Below are positions 16,927 through 28,381 of a stretch of 64,000 nucleotides of DNA, in pieces. Position numbers and translations under genes: made by a program. Source of the DNA: Methylorubrum salsuginis. Its GTDB lineage: Bacteria; Pseudomonadota; Alphaproteobacteria; Rhizobiales; Beijerinckiaceae. The stretch is taken from positions 147,679 to 211,678 of the forward strand of contig NZ_FOSV01000006.1 of NCBI RefSeq assembly GCF_900114375.1. The letters run 5' to 3'. Within the stretch, counting starts at the first letter, position 1. Every line of letters begins with the position of its first letter. Under the pieces are notes generated by a model. The model saw nothing but the letters and a program-made list of their open reading frames with translations. It did no database searches and was not told the DNA's origin.

Positions 16927-17994
16927 TTACAGCGCCAGCTTGCCCGTGAACGTCACCGGCTCCGCGCCCCGCTCGGTGATCCGCCCGAGCCGCACCGGCG
17001 CCTCGCCGGCCTCGGCGAGTGCGTCGGCCACCGCGTCCGCCGCGTCGGCGGCGGCGACCACCACCATGCCGATGCCGCAGTTGAACGTGCGCAGCATCTC
17101 GGGCTCGGCGACGCCGCCCTCGCGGGCGAGCCAGCCGAAGACCGGCGGCACGGAAATGGCGGACAGGTCGATCTCGATGCCGACGCCGTCGGGCAGCACC
17201 CGCGGCAGGTTGTCGGGAAAGCCGCCGCCGGTGATGTGGGCCAGCGCCCGGATGCCGCCCGCGCGCTTGAGGGCGGCGAGCAGCGGCTTCACGTAGATGC
17301 GGGTCGGCTCCAAGAGCGCCTCGCCGAGCGTCCGGCCGGGCGCGAACGGCGCGTCGGCGTCCCAAGCGAGGCCGGTCTTGGCCACGATGCGGCGCACCAG
17401 CGAGAAGCCGTTGGAATGGACGCCCGAGGACGGCAGGCCGAGCACCGCGTCGCCCGGCTCGATGCCCGGCCGCGGCAGCAGCGTGCCGCGTTCGGCCGCG
17501 CCCACCGAGAAGCCGGCGAGATCGTAGTCGGAGCCGTCGTAGAGGCCCGGCATCTCGGCGGTCTCGCCGCCGATCAGCGCGCAGCCCGCCTGCCGGCAGC
17601 CCTCGGCGATGCCGCGCACGATGTCGGCGCCGACACCCGACACCAGCTTGCCGGTGGCGTAGTAGTCGAGGAAGAACAGCGGCTCGGCGCCTTGGACGAT
17701 GATGTCGTTGACGCACATCGCCACGAGGTCGATGCCGATGGTGGCGTGGCGCCCGGTCTCGATGGCGATCTTCACCTTGGTGCCGACGCCGTCATTGGCG
17801 GCGACCAGGATCGGGTCCTTGAAGCCCGCAGCCTTGAGGTCGAACAGGCCGCCGAAGCCGCCGATCTCCGCATCCGCCCCCGGCCGGCGCGTGGCGCGCA
17901 CCAGCGGCTTGATGGTCTCCACGAGCGCGTTGCCCGCGTCGATATCGACGCCGGCCTGCGCGTAGGTGAGCCCGTTCCCGTCCTGCGCCGTCAT
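16927..17994 (-). CDS. purM: Phosphoribosylformylglycinamidine cyclo-ligase PurM
   Basis: A 355-residue ATP-dependent AIR synthetase of purine synthesis. Family signatures are [52 protein letters not shown] and [21 protein letters not shown] sequence ([16 protein letters not shown]), with [13 protein letters not shown] further on. I chose the ATG at 17994 as it gives the normal N-terminus; the open frame to 18186 has no homology. Divergent from the permease gene at 18177, so the promoter should lie in the 182-base gap between them. Confidence 0.96.
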   Translation of the reverse strand: MTAQDGNGLTYAQAGVDIDAGNALVETIKPLVRATRRPGADAEIGGFGGLFDLKAAGFKDPILVAANDGVGTKVKIAIETGRHATIGIDLVAMCVNDIIVQGAEPLFFLDYYATGKLVSGVGADIVRGIAEGCRQAGCALIGGETAEMPGLYDGSDYDLAGFSVGAAERGTLLPRPGIEPGDAVLGLPSSGVHSNGFSLVRRIVAKTGLAWDADAPFAPGRTLGEALLEPTRIYVKPLLAALKRAGGIRALAHITGGGFPDNLPRVLPDGVGIEIDLSAISVPPVFGWLAREGGVAEPEMLRTFNCGIGMVVVAAADAADAVADALAEAGEAPVRLGRITERGAEPVTFTGKLAL

Positions 17995-18176
17995 CGCCGT
18001 CCCGCCGCCCGTCCACGATTCATGGATATGCGCTGCCACATCGCGAAGCGCTTGGCCACACCCGCGCGCGCAAGGCACCGCGCTCAGGCACAGCATCCTG
18101 CGTCGCGCCTTGACCCGCCGGGCCACGCTTCCCACTCTTGCGGGCGACGACGGCGACGAGACGGCAAGGAGCCTCG

Positions 18177-19289
18177 ATGCGCGCACGGGCCATCATCGGG
18201 CTCTCGATCCTCGCGGTCCTGATCTTCCTGCTCTACGAGCTGCGCGAGGTGATGCTGCCCTTCGTGGCGGGGCTGGCGCTTGCCTACCTGCTCGATCCGC
18301 TCGCCGACCGGCTGGAGCGGCTCGGCCTCGGGCGGCTCGCCGCAACCCTCATCATCCTGGCGGGCTTCGTCGTCGGCTTCGTGGTGCTGCTCATCATCGT
18401 GGTGCCGCTGGCCGCCGGCCAGATCGCCGCGCTCGTCAACACGCTGCCGGGCACGGTCTCGCGGCTGCAGGCGATCCTCGTCGAGCGGGCCGGGCCGCTC
18501 TTGGAGCGCCTCGGCGGCAAGGAGGTGGTGGGCGAGTTGCAATCCTCCGTCGGCACGCTGGTCGGCCAGGGCGGCACGTGGTTCCTCGCCTTCCTCAAGT
18601 CGCTCTGGACCGGGAGCCAGGCGCTCGTCTCCATCGCCTCGCTGCTGGTCGTGACGCCGGTCGTCGCCTTCTACCTGCTGCACGACTGGGACCGGATGAT
18701 CGCGGCCCTCGACCGCTGGGTGCCGCCGCGCCACCGCCCGACCGTGCGGCGCTTGGCCGGCGAGATCGACGGCGCGGTGACCGGCTTCGTGCGCGGCCAG
18801 AGCCTCGTCTGCCTCATCCTCGGCTCGTTCTACGCGGTCGGCCTGTTCATGGTCGGGCTGAATTTCGGCGTCCTGATCGGGATGATCTCGGGGTTTCTGA
18901 CCTTCATCCCCTATGTCGGCACGCTCACCGGCTTCCTGCTCTCCGTCGGCGTCGCCCTGGCCCAGTGGTGGCCCACCGGCGACTGGCTGCATATCGGGCT
19001 CACCGTGGGCGTGTTCGTGGTCGGCCAGTTCCTCGAAGGCAACGTGATCTCGCCCAAGCTCGTGGGCGATTCGGTCGGCCTGCATCCGGTCTGGCTGATG
19101 TTCGCCCTGCTGGCCTTCGGCTCGCTGTTCGGCTTCGTCGGCCTGCTGCTCGCCGTGCCGGTCGCGGCCTCCATCGGCGTCGTCGTGCGCTTCGGCATCG
19201 AGCGCTATCTGGAAAGCCGGCTCTACCGGGGCGACGGGCCGCTTTTGGTCGGCGAGACCGAGGCCGCCCGGCTGCCCACCCGCGACTGA
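18177..19289 (+). CDS. AI-2E/PerM-family membrane transporter
   Basis: A 370-residue polytopic inner-membrane protein of the AI-2E exporter-like (PerM) family. It begins with two close hydrophobic segments ([17 protein letters not shown] and [17 protein letters not shown]), has a soluble mid-region (about residues 100-160) and ends with five or more membrane spans including [14 protein letters not shown] and [18 protein letters not shown], which are family hallmarks. Substrate is unknown; members have been linked to AI-2 export or Na+/H+ exchange. Start ATG at 18177 is backed by AAGGAG. This gene followed by hdaA and ppk is a conserved order. Confidence 0.9.
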   Translation: MRARAIIGLSILAVLIFLLYELREVMLPFVAGLALAYLLDPLADRLERLGLGRLAATLIILAGFVVGFVVLLIIVVPLAAGQIAALVNTLPGTVSRLQAILVERAGPLLERLGGKEVVGELQSSVGTLVGQGGTWFLAFLKSLWTGSQALVSIASLLVVTPVVAFYLLHDWDRMIAALDRWVPPRHRPTVRRLAGEIDGAVTGFVRGQSLVCLILGSFYAVGLFMVGLNFGVLIGMISGFLTFIPYVGTLTGFLLSVGVALAQWWPTGDWLHIGLTVGVFVVGQFLEGNVISPKLVGDSVGLHPVWLMFALLAFGSLFGFVGLLLAVPVAASIGVVVRFGIERYLESRLYRGDGPLLVGETEAARLPTRD

Positions 19290-19325
19290 CGAGACCCGAA
19301 ACACGGCGCGGTGTATCCTGCCCGC

Positions 19326-20054
19326 ATGCGCGACACCGCCCCCCCGAAACAGCTGGCCTTCGACCTGCCGCTGGACCCGCGCTACGGCGCCGAGGACTTT
19401 CTGGTCAGCCCCTCGAACGAGGAGGCCTACGGCCTGATCGAGGCGTGGCCGGATTGGCCCGACACGGTGTTCCTGCTGCGCGGGCCGCCGGGCAGCGGCA
19501 AGAGCCACCTCGCCTCGATCTGGGCGAGCCGGGCGCAAGCCTGGACCGTCTCCGCGGCGGAGGTCGGCCATGGCGACGTCGCCCACCTGATCTCCAACGG
19601 CGCCCTCGTGGTCGAGGACGTGGACCGCGAGGCCGGGCGCGACGAGGCGGCCCTGTTCCACCTGCTCAACCTCGCCCGCGAGCGGCGCTTCTCCGTGCTG
19701 CTCACCGCTTCCGGCCCCGTCGACGGCTTCGGCCTGAAGGTGGCCGATCTCCGCTCGCGCCTGCGCCTCGCCCCGGGTGCGGAGATCGGCCCGCCGGACG
19801 ATGCCCTGCTCAAGGCGGTGATCGTGAAGCTGTTCGTGGACCGCCAGCTCGTGGTCGATCTCTCCGTGGTCGAAGCCTTGGCGCTGCGCATCGACCGCTC
19901 GCTCGCCCGCGCGCGTGAAATCGTGGCCGAACTCGACCGCGATGCCCTGGGCCGGCGCCGACGCATCTCCAAGCCGCTCGCGCTCGCCGTGCTCGACCGC
20001 CTCGGCGGCGAAGACGGCACGGACGAGCCGGAGCCGGAGGACGACGAACCGTGA
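19326..20054 (+). CDS. hdaA: DnaA-related regulatory protein HdaA/Hda-like
   Basis: A 242-residue AAA+ protein resembling the ATPase part of DnaA but lacking the C-terminal DNA-binding domain. The N-terminal QLAFDLPLDPRYGAEDFLVSPSN is the clamp-binding motif region (QLAFDL), and Walker A is GPPGSGKSHLA at about residue 56. The Walker B and sensor regions are shortened (ALVVEDVD). In Caulobacter, HdaA with the beta clamp stimulates DnaA-ATP hydrolysis and limits replication initiation. A GTG at 19311 is an alternative start. The tail is acidic (DEPEPEDDEP). Confidence 0.88.
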   Translation: MRDTAPPKQLAFDLPLDPRYGAEDFLVSPSNEEAYGLIEAWPDWPDTVFLLRGPPGSGKSHLASIWASRAQAWTVSAAEVGHGDVAHLISNGALVVEDVDREAGRDEAALFHLLNLARERRFSVLLTASGPVDGFGLKVADLRSRLRLAPGAEIGPPDDALLKAVIVKLFVDRQLVVDLSVVEALALRIDRSLARAREIVAELDRDALGRRRRISKPLALAVLDRLGGEDGTDEPEPEDDEP

Positions 20055-20263
20055 GGCCGGTCGCGCGGCCCGTGCATCGAAGCGCTCCGGGCGGTGCCGC
20101 CATGACGGTTTTCGCCCACAGAGCGGCGCGCGACGCGCAATAGTGCTTGAGGAATGCACGGGGCGCCGGGCACGATGCACAAGGCGTCATCAAACTGTCA
20201 AACACGCGCGCCCCGCCCATGCTAGGGAGCCGGCCGCGATCGGAACGGAGAGGAGCCCGCGCG

Positions 20264-22630
<2,367 letters not shown>

Positions 22631-22678
22631 GCCTCGGCCTGACACGGCGGGTCCGGGCTTTCGGAAAAGAGCCGATGC
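22631..22678. repeat. GCATCGGC/GCCGATGC hairpin repeat, degenerate copy
   Basis: It ends in CTTTCGGAAAAGAGCCGATGC and has a weakened left arm (GCCTCGGC). It is one of four related hairpins in the window, the others near 28858-28911, 30355-30401 and 32160-32205. This copy lies in the ppk1-ppx gap. Confidence 0.55.
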
Positions 22679-22766
22679 GCTCATCATCAGGCTCCGCGCC
22701 GGCGTCACCGCTCCGGCGCGTCTCCAATGACGGGCCCGCCCCGCGGCGCCCTGGCAAGGGGATCGC

Positions 22767-24317
22767 ATGGGTCCGTACCGTTCGCACCTCACGCTCGCCC
22801 ACGACGCCGAACGGCCGGGCCCCATGACCAACCGCACGACCGCCCCGATCGCGATCATCGATATCGGCTCGAACTCGGTGCGGCTCGTCGCCTATGACGG
22901 GCTGCAGCGGGCGCCGACGCCGCTCTACAACGAGAAGGTCCTGTGCGGGCTCGGCCGCTCGGTCTTCTCGACGGGCCGCCTCAACGAGGATTCGGTGCAG
23001 CGGGCGCTCACCGCGCTCAAGCGCTTCCGCGTCCTGTGCGACACGATGCGGATCGACCGCATCTTCGTGCTGGCGACGGCGGCGGCGCGCGACGCCGCCA
23101 ACGGCCCGGCCTTCCTGGAGGCGGCGCAAGCCGCGCTCGGCCAGGAGATCCAGCTCCTGTCGGGCCGGCGCGAGGCGGAATTGTCGGCGCTCGGCGTCGT
23201 TTCGGGCTTCTACGCGCCGGACGGGGTGGTGGGCGATCTCGGCGGCGGTTCGCTCGAACTCGTCGATGTCCACGGCGTCACCGTCGGCCAGGGCGTGACC
23301 ATGCCGCTCGGCGGGCTGGCGCTTCAGGATCTCTCGGAGAACTCGCCGCGCAAGGCGCGCAAGATCGCCCGCGAGCATCTCAAGAAGGCCGAGCCGCAGC
23401 TCGACACCCTGCGCGGGCGCACCTTCTACGCCGTCGGCGGCACGTGGCGGGCCCTGGCCCGGCTGCATCAGGCGGCCCGCGGCTACCCGCTCCACGTCAT
23501 GCACGGCTACACCGTCGAGCCCTCGGACGAGCTGAGCTTCCTCGAAATGGTCGAGACGACCGATGCGGCGACGCTGCAGGAGGTCGAGACCATCTCCGAG
23601 GCGCGCCGCCCGCTGCTCGCCTACGGCGCGGTGGTGCTCGAAGAGATCATCCGGTCCGGGCGCCCCCGCGAGATCGCGATCTCGGCGAGCGGCGTGCGCG
23701 AGGGCCTGCTGTTCGAGCAGCTCGACCGCGAGACGCGGGCGCTGGATCCGCTGATCGTCTCGGCCCAGGAACTGAACGAGCAGCGCGCCCGCTCCCCCGG
23801 CCACGGCGAGGAGCTGCGCGCCTGGACCGACCGCTTCATCGAGACCCTCGACGGGCCCGAGACCGCAGGCGAGCGGCGCCTGCGCCACGCCGCCTGCCTG
23901 CTTTCGGATATCGGCTGGCGGGCCCATCCGGATTACCGCGGCGAGCAGAGCCTCAACGTCATCGCCAACGCGGCCTTCACCGGCATCGACCATCCGGGCC
24001 GGGCCTATCTCGCCCTATCGGGCTATTTCCGCCACGAGGGCGTGGCCCCGGAAAAGGCGAGCCCGATGCTGCGGGGCTTGGCCGGCCCCCGCCTGTTCGA
24101 CCGGGCCCGGCTGATCGGCGCGCTGTTGCGGGTCGCCTTCCCGGTCTCCGCCGGCATGGCCGGCCCGCTCGCCCGGATGCCGGTGACGGTGGAGGACGGC
24201 AAGGTGGTCTTGCGCCTGCCGCGGGACTGGGAGGCCCTGAACGGCGAACGCCTGCTCAACCGCGTGCGCGGTTTGGCCCGCGTGATCGGGCTGGACGGCC
24301 GGATCGACGTCGGCTGA
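22767..24317 (+). CDS. ppx: Exopolyphosphatase, Ppx/GppA family
   Basis: A 516-residue enzyme releasing phosphate from polyphosphate ends (or from pppGpp; the two activities are not separable by sequence). ASKHA-fold ATP-binding motifs are IAIIDIGSNSVRLVAYDG and VVGDLGGGSLELVDV; a C-terminal HD-like helical domain includes RRLRHAACLLSDIGWRAHPDYR. Start at 22767 is supported by AAGGGG; the ATG at 22824 would remove 19 unconserved residues and remains possible. It follows ppk1 by 136 bases, forming a polyphosphate operon. Confidence 0.92.
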   Translation: MGPYRSHLTLAHDAERPGPMTNRTTAPIAIIDIGSNSVRLVAYDGLQRAPTPLYNEKVLCGLGRSVFSTGRLNEDSVQRALTALKRFRVLCDTMRIDRIFVLATAAARDAANGPAFLEAAQAALGQEIQLLSGRREAELSALGVVSGFYAPDGVVGDLGGGSLELVDVHGVTVGQGVTMPLGGLALQDLSENSPRKARKIAREHLKKAEPQLDTLRGRTFYAVGGTWRALARLHQAARGYPLHVMHGYTVEPSDELSFLEMVETTDAATLQEVETISEARRPLLAYGAVVLEEIIRSGRPREIAISASGVREGLLFEQLDRETRALDPLIVSAQELNEQRARSPGHGEELRAWTDRFIETLDGPETAGERRLRHAACLLSDIGWRAHPDYRGEQSLNVIANAAFTGIDHPGRAYLALSGYFRHEGVAPEKASPMLRGLAGPRLFDRARLIGALLRVAFPVSAGMAGPLARMPVTVEDGKVVLRLPRDWEALNGERLLNRVRGLARVIGLDGRIDVG

Positions 24318-24329
24318 TTTTCTAGGTTC

Positions 24330-24680
24330 TCAGCGCAGCGTCAGCGGGAAACTGAGCTCGGTATAGCCCTCCAGCGTCAGCAGATCGCGCGGGGGCGGGG
24401 CGAACGGCCCGGCGGCCTCCGCGGCCCGGCGCGCCCGCTCACCGAGCGCCGGGGCGCCCTCCTCGATCTCGACGCCGTCGAGCGTGCCGTTGGCCGCGAT
24501 CCGCACCCGCAGGGTCACCGGCCCGCCGCGCCCCGGCGCCGCCGCACGGTCGGCCGCGCCGATGCGGTTGACCACGTCGGCGACCCAGGCCCGCGCCTTG
24601 GTATCCACCCGCGGCGCGGCGGTGGCCGGCCACGCGGACATCGCCAGGACGAAGAGGGCCGGCAGGAAACGGGACGCCAC
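24330..24680 (-). CDS. Small periplasmic protein with TonB/TolA C-terminal-like domain
   Basis: A 116-residue protein with a signal sequence (FLPALFVLAMSAWPATAA). The rest resembles the C-terminal domain of TonB/TolA proteins: VTLRVRIAANGTLDGVEIEEGAPALGERARRAAEAAGPFAPPP, ending in a beta-strand (YTELSFPLTLR). The N-terminal TonB membrane and proline-rich parts are missing, so this is a free periplasmic domain. I chose the GTG at 24680 because GGAG lies eight bases upstream and the signal peptide then starts cleanly. Convergent with ppx. Confidence 0.72.
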   Translation of the reverse strand: MASRFLPALFVLAMSAWPATAAPRVDTKARAWVADVVNRIGAADRAAAPGRGGPVTLRVRIAANGTLDGVEIEEGAPALGERARRAAEAAGPFAPPPRDLLTLEGYTELSFPLTLR

Positions 24681-24822
24681 GCGAGAAACTCCGACGGGCC
24701 GAGGGAACGACGGCCCCTCGGATGAGGCGGCCGGACAGCGAGCAATCGAGCTTGAAACAGTCACGCTTGGAACAGTCGCGCTTGCGGCCGCCCCAGGCCA
24801 CAACGAAAGTAGGGCCGCAACG

Positions 24823-24846
24823 AAAAAGGGCGCCCTGGGGCGCCCC
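24823..24846 (-). terminator. Rho-independent terminator after the 69-residue secreted protein gene
   Basis: On the minus strand GGGCGCC and GGCGCCC (7-bp stem, 4-base loop) are followed by TTTTT. It lies 50 bases after the stop of the secreted protein gene at 24896-25105 and separates it from the TonB-like gene. Confidence 0.8.
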
Positions 24847-24895
24847 GGACGCGGGACCGCGACCGGTCACATCTGCGTGCCGGTCGCTTGTCCGG

Positions 24896-25105
24896 TCACA
24901 TGCGGCTCTTCTTGCCGGACTTCATCTTCTTCGACTTCATCGGGGTGCCGCCCGACATCTTGCCGCTCATCTTGCTCTCGGGCTGCACGCCGGTGGCGTT
25001 GGAGCCGGTCATCTGCGCGCCGCCGCCGCTCTGGGCGAGGACCGGCGTGGTCAGGGCGGCGGAGCCGACGACGAGCGCGGCAGCGAGACCGATGGCGTAT
25101 CTCAT
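24896..25105 (-). CDS. Small secreted protein, Lys/Met-rich
   Basis: A 69-residue protein with a signal sequence (MRYAIGLAAALVVGSAALTTPVLAQ) and a short mature part rich in Ser, Gly, Met and Lys (SKMSGKMSGGTPMKSKKMKSG). No known family recognised; the composition suggests a disordered, basic exported peptide. The ATG at 25105 has a GGGAG ribosome site. The promoter region contains TTGCACCGCAA at 25198-25208, shared with another small gene at 60629. It ends at a strong terminator, so it is a single-gene unit. Confidence 0.68.
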   Translation of the reverse strand: MRYAIGLAAALVVGSAALTTPVLAQSGGGAQMTGSNATGVQPESKMSGKMSGGTPMKSKKMKSGKKSRM

Positions 25106-25196
25106 AGGGCGTCTCCCGATTTGTCGTTGTGGTTCTTGACCGTGACACCAACAGCTCGTTCCGGCCGAGGTTCCGCGGGGCGCCTCCGGCTTTGTC

Positions 25197-25211
25197 ATTG
25201 CACCGCAACAA
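25197..25211. promoter_or_regulatory. Palindromic motif TTGCACCGCAA, copy 1
   Basis: ATTGCACCGCAACAA is identical over 15 bases to 60569-60583, with a perfect TTGC-N3-GCAA core. It lies about 90 bases upstream of the small secreted protein start. Spaced TGC/GCA palindromes are bound by PhaR-type regulators of polyhydroxybutyrate metabolism, which is one possible identity; this is inference. Confidence 0.4.
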
Positions 25212-25241
25212 CAATTTGCCGCAGCGCCGCCTGGCGACCGT

Positions 25242-25799
25242 TCAGCTTGCGGCCGACGCGCCCCGGCGCAGATGCTCGTCGAGCCGCGGCATGATCTCGA
25301 CGAAGTTGCAGGGCCGGTGCCGGTAATCGAGCTGGCTCGCCAGGATGCCGTCCCAGGCGTCGCGGCAGGCCCCGGGCGAGCCCGGCAGCACGAAGATGTA
25401 GGTCGCCCCCGCGACCCCCGCGGTCGCCCGCGATTGCAGCGTCGAGGTGCCGATCTTTTCGTAAGAGATCCGGTGGAAGATGGCGGAGAACCCGTCCATC
25501 CGCTTCTCGAACAGCGGCTCCAGCGCCTCCGGCGTCACGTCGCGCCCCGTGAAGCCGGTGCCGCCGGTGGTGAGGATCACGTCGATCCCCGGATCGCGCA
25601 CCCAGGCGCCGACCCGCTCCCGGATGGCGCCCACCTCGTCCGGCACGATGTCCCGATCGGCCAGCCGATGCCCGGCTTCCGTCAGCCGCGCCGCCAGCGT
25701 GTCGCCGGACTTGTCGTCGGCGAGCGTGCGCGTGTCGGACACCGTCAGCACGGCGATCGAGAGGGGGATGAAGGCGCGGGCGGGTTTTGGGTCGGACAT
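25242..25799 (-). CDS. moaB: Molybdenum cofactor biosynthesis protein B
   Basis: A 185-residue MoaB/MogA-family protein acting in adenylylation of molybdopterin. Signatures are LSIAVLTVSDTRTLADDKSGD, ILTTGGTGFTGRDVTPEAL (molybdopterin-binding) and FVLPGSPGACRDAWDGIL. Start ATG at 25799 chosen; a GTG at 25820 would add seven residues. Molybdopterin is needed by the xanthine-dehydrogenase-like enzyme at 41 kb, though the genes are far apart. Confidence 0.93.
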   Translation of the reverse strand: MSDPKPARAFIPLSIAVLTVSDTRTLADDKSGDTLAARLTEAGHRLADRDIVPDEVGAIRERVGAWVRDPGIDVILTTGGTGFTGRDVTPEALEPLFEKRMDGFSAIFHRISYEKIGTSTLQSRATAGVAGATYIFVLPGSPGACRDAWDGILASQLDYRHRPCNFVEIMPRLDEHLRRGASAAS

Positions 25800-25973
25800 C
25801 GGCGTCTCGCGGGCGTTCACGGCGGATGCTGTCGCATATGGCGTGGCGGGGGCGACTTGTCCCGTGAATGTCCGGTAGGCACGTCAGGGGCGCCGGCGCG
25901 CGCGTTTACGCTCCCGCCCGCCCCATGCTAGGCGCCGTGGCAAATCGCGCGTCCTGACGAGGCAACCCCCAAA

Positions 25974-27281
25974 ATGATCCCCCGCTACTCCCGTCCCGAG
26001 ATGGCCGCGATCTGGTCGCCGGAGAGCCGGTTCCGGATCTGGTTCGAGATCGAGGCGCACGCCACGACCGCGCTCGCGAATATCGGCGTCGTCCCGAAGG
26101 AGGCGGCCGACAAGGTGTGGGAGAAGGGCCGCGACGCGGTGTTCGACGTCGCGCGGATCGATGAAATCGAGGCGGTGACGAAGCACGACGTCATCGCGTT
26201 CCTGACGCATCTGTCCGAGATCGTCGGGCCGGAGGCGCGCTTCGTCCACCAGGGCATGACCTCGTCGGACGTGCTCGACACCTGCCTCAACGTGCAACTG
26301 ACCAAGGCCGCCGACATCCTGATCAAGGATCTCGACGCGCTCCTCGCCGCGCTCAAGCGGCGCGCCTTCGAGCATAAGCTGACCCCGACCATCGGCCGCT
26401 CGCACGGCATCCACGCCGAGCCGGTCACCTTCGGCCTCAAGCTCGCCCAGGCCTACGCGGAGTTTTCGCGCGCGAAGGAGCGGCTGATCGCGGCGCGGAA
26501 AGAGGTCGCGACCTGCGCGATCTCCGGCGCCGTCGGCACCTTCGCCAACATCGACCCGCGGGTGGAGGAATACGTCGCCGAGCAGATGGGCCTTCAGCCT
26601 GAGCCGGTCTCGACCCAGGTGATCCCGCGCGACCGCCACGCCATGTTCTTCGCCGTCCTCGGCGTGATCGCCTCGTCGATGGAGCGGCTCGCCATCGAGG
26701 TGCGCCATCTCCAGCGGACCGAGGTGCTGGAAGCGGAAGAATTCTTCTCCGAGGGGCAGAAGGGCTCCTCGGCCATGCCGCACAAGCGCAACCCGGTGCT
26801 GACCGAGAACATCACCGGCCTCGCCCGCATGGTACGCGGCTACGTGACCCCGGCCCTGGAGAACGTCGCGCTCTGGCACGAGCGGGACATCTCGCACTCC
26901 TCGGTCGAGCGGATGATCGGCCCCGACGCCACCGTCACCCTCGATTTCGCGCTCGCGCGGATGACGGGCGTGATCGACAAGCTGCTGATCTACCCGGCCA
27001 ACATGCAGAAGAACTTGGACAAGCTCGGCGGCCTCGTCCACTCGCAGCGGGTGCTGCTGGCGCTGACCCAGGGCGGCGTCTCGCGGGAGGATTCCTACCG
27101 GCTGGTCCAGCGCAACGCGATGCCGGTCTGGCGCGGCGAGGGCGATTTTTTGTCACTTCTCAAGGCCGACGCGGAAGTGACCGCCGTCTTGAAGCCTGAG
27201 CAGATCGAGGAATGCTTCGACCTCGGGTACCACTTCAAGCACGTCGATACGATCTTCTCGCGGGTGTTCGGGGCGGCCTGA
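25974..27281 (+). CDS. purB: Adenylosuccinate lyase PurB
   Basis: A 435-residue enzyme that cleaves SAICAR and adenylosuccinate in purine synthesis. Family signatures are MIPRYSRPEMAAIWSPESRF, FVHQGMTSSDVLDTCLNVQL, RSHGIHAEPVTFGLKLA (catalytic His region) and GSSAMPHKRNPVLTENI-type sequence, the fumarase/aspartase superfamily motif. Length is normal. It precedes a D-amino-acid transaminase gene by 61 bases. Confidence 0.96.
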   Translation: MIPRYSRPEMAAIWSPESRFRIWFEIEAHATTALANIGVVPKEAADKVWEKGRDAVFDVARIDEIEAVTKHDVIAFLTHLSEIVGPEARFVHQGMTSSDVLDTCLNVQLTKAADILIKDLDALLAALKRRAFEHKLTPTIGRSHGIHAEPVTFGLKLAQAYAEFSRAKERLIAARKEVATCAISGAVGTFANIDPRVEEYVAEQMGLQPEPVSTQVIPRDRHAMFFAVLGVIASSMERLAIEVRHLQRTEVLEAEEFFSEGQKGSSAMPHKRNPVLTENITGLARMVRGYVTPALENVALWHERDISHSSVERMIGPDATVTLDFALARMTGVIDKLLIYPANMQKNLDKLGGLVHSQRVLLALTQGGVSREDSYRLVQRNAMPVWRGEGDFLSLLKADAEVTAVLKPEQIEECFDLGYHFKHVDTIFSRVFGAA

Positions 27282-27342
27282 GCGGAGCCGTCCAGCACGG
27301 AACCTGCTTCTCCACGCGAAGACGGACCACCCGAGACCTCCG

Positions 27343-28197
27343 ATGACCCGCATCGCCTACCTCAACGGTGACTTCCTCCCCCTCGACGAGGCCCGCGTGC
27401 CGGTGATGGACCGCGGCTTCCTGTTCGCCGACGGGATCTACGAGGTCGCGGCGGTGCTGCACGGCCGCCTCGTGGACAACGCCGCCCACTTGGCCCGGCT
27501 CGACCGCTCGCTGTCGGAGATCGGCATCCGCAACCCGCACACCGCTGAGGAATGGGAGCGGCTGGAGACGGAGCTGGCCGAGCGCAACGGGCTGAAAGAG
27601 GGCCTCGTCTACATCCAGGTGACGCGGGGCGTGGCCGAACGCGACTTCTCCTTCCCCAAGGACGAGGTCGCGCCGACCGTGATGATGTTCGGCCAAGCCA
27701 AAAGCATCGTCGCCAACCCGCTGGCCGAGACCGGGGCCAAGGCGATCACCGTGCCGGACCTGCGCTGGAAGCGGCGCGACATCAAATCGGTGGCGTTGCT
27801 GGCTCAAGTTCTCGCCAAGCAGCAGGCGGCGGAGGCCGGGGCGGCCGAGGCCTTCATGATCGAGGACGGGGTGGTGACGGAGGGCTCGTCCTCCTCCGTC
27901 TTCATCGTGACGAAGGCGGGCGCGCTGGTGACGCGCCCGCTCTCGCACGCGCTGCTGCCGGGCATCACCCGGGCCGCCGTGCTGGCACTGGCCGAGGAGA
28001 CCGGGATCACGTTCGAGGAGCGGATCATCGCGGCCGACGAACTGCCGGAAGCCGCGGAGGCGTTCTACACCTCCGCCTCGGCCTTCGTGATGCCGGTGGT
28101 CGAGATCGACGGCCGCACGCTGGGCGACGGCAAGCCCGGCCCGGTGGCGCGGCGCCTGCGCGAGCTCTACTTCGCCTTCGCCGAGGGTCGGCACTGA
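27343..28197 (+). CDS. dat: D-amino-acid transaminase (PLP fold type IV)
   Basis: A 284-residue PLP enzyme that makes D-amino acids such as D-glutamate or D-alanine for peptidoglycan. The N-terminal YLNGDFLPLDEARVPVMDRGFLFADGIYEV is typical of fold type IV, the PLP lysine is in RRDIKSVALLAQVLAKQQA, and EDGVVTEGSSSSVFIVTKAG binds the cofactor phosphate. Branched-chain transaminases share the fold, but the FADGIYEV and KRRDIKS motifs favour D-amino-acid activity. Directly followed by an inverted repeat element. Confidence 0.9.
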   Translation: MTRIAYLNGDFLPLDEARVPVMDRGFLFADGIYEVAAVLHGRLVDNAAHLARLDRSLSEIGIRNPHTAEEWERLETELAERNGLKEGLVYIQVTRGVAERDFSFPKDEVAPTVMMFGQAKSIVANPLAETGAKAITVPDLRWKRRDIKSVALLAQVLAKQQAAEAGAAEAFMIEDGVVTEGSSSSVFIVTKAGALVTRPLSHALLPGITRAAVLALAEETGITFEERIIAADELPEAAEAFYTSASAFVMPVVEIDGRTLGDGKPGPVARRLRELYFAFAEGRH

Positions 28198-28212
28198 AAG
28201 AGGACAAGACCG

Positions 28213-28312
28213 GACCGCGATGCGCTCGGCGCAGTGCGGTCTGCCCGCGCGACGGCGCGGCGGCGGTCGTCCGCCGGACGCGCTTCTCCCGACCCCCGGT
28301 CGGGGGAAGCGC
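28213..28312 (-). repeat. Two-hairpin intergenic element, copy C (reversed)
   Basis: On the minus strand, a 15-bp stem with a 3-base loop (28298-28312 with 28280-28294, one G-T pair) is followed by the linker GCGTCCGGCGGACGACCGCC (28243-28281), 37 of 39 bases identical to copy A. A second hairpin at 28213-28241 has 13 positions and a CGA loop with two mismatches. Its stem sequence is unrelated to copies A and B, yet stem and loop lengths are the same. It lies between the transaminase and a small secreted protein gene. Confidence 0.65.
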
Positions 28313-28381
28313 AACTGGAAAGTGAGAGGAACGCGTCGCGGGGGGCCCTCGTTGGTTCGTGAAGGACCGACCGAGGATACG

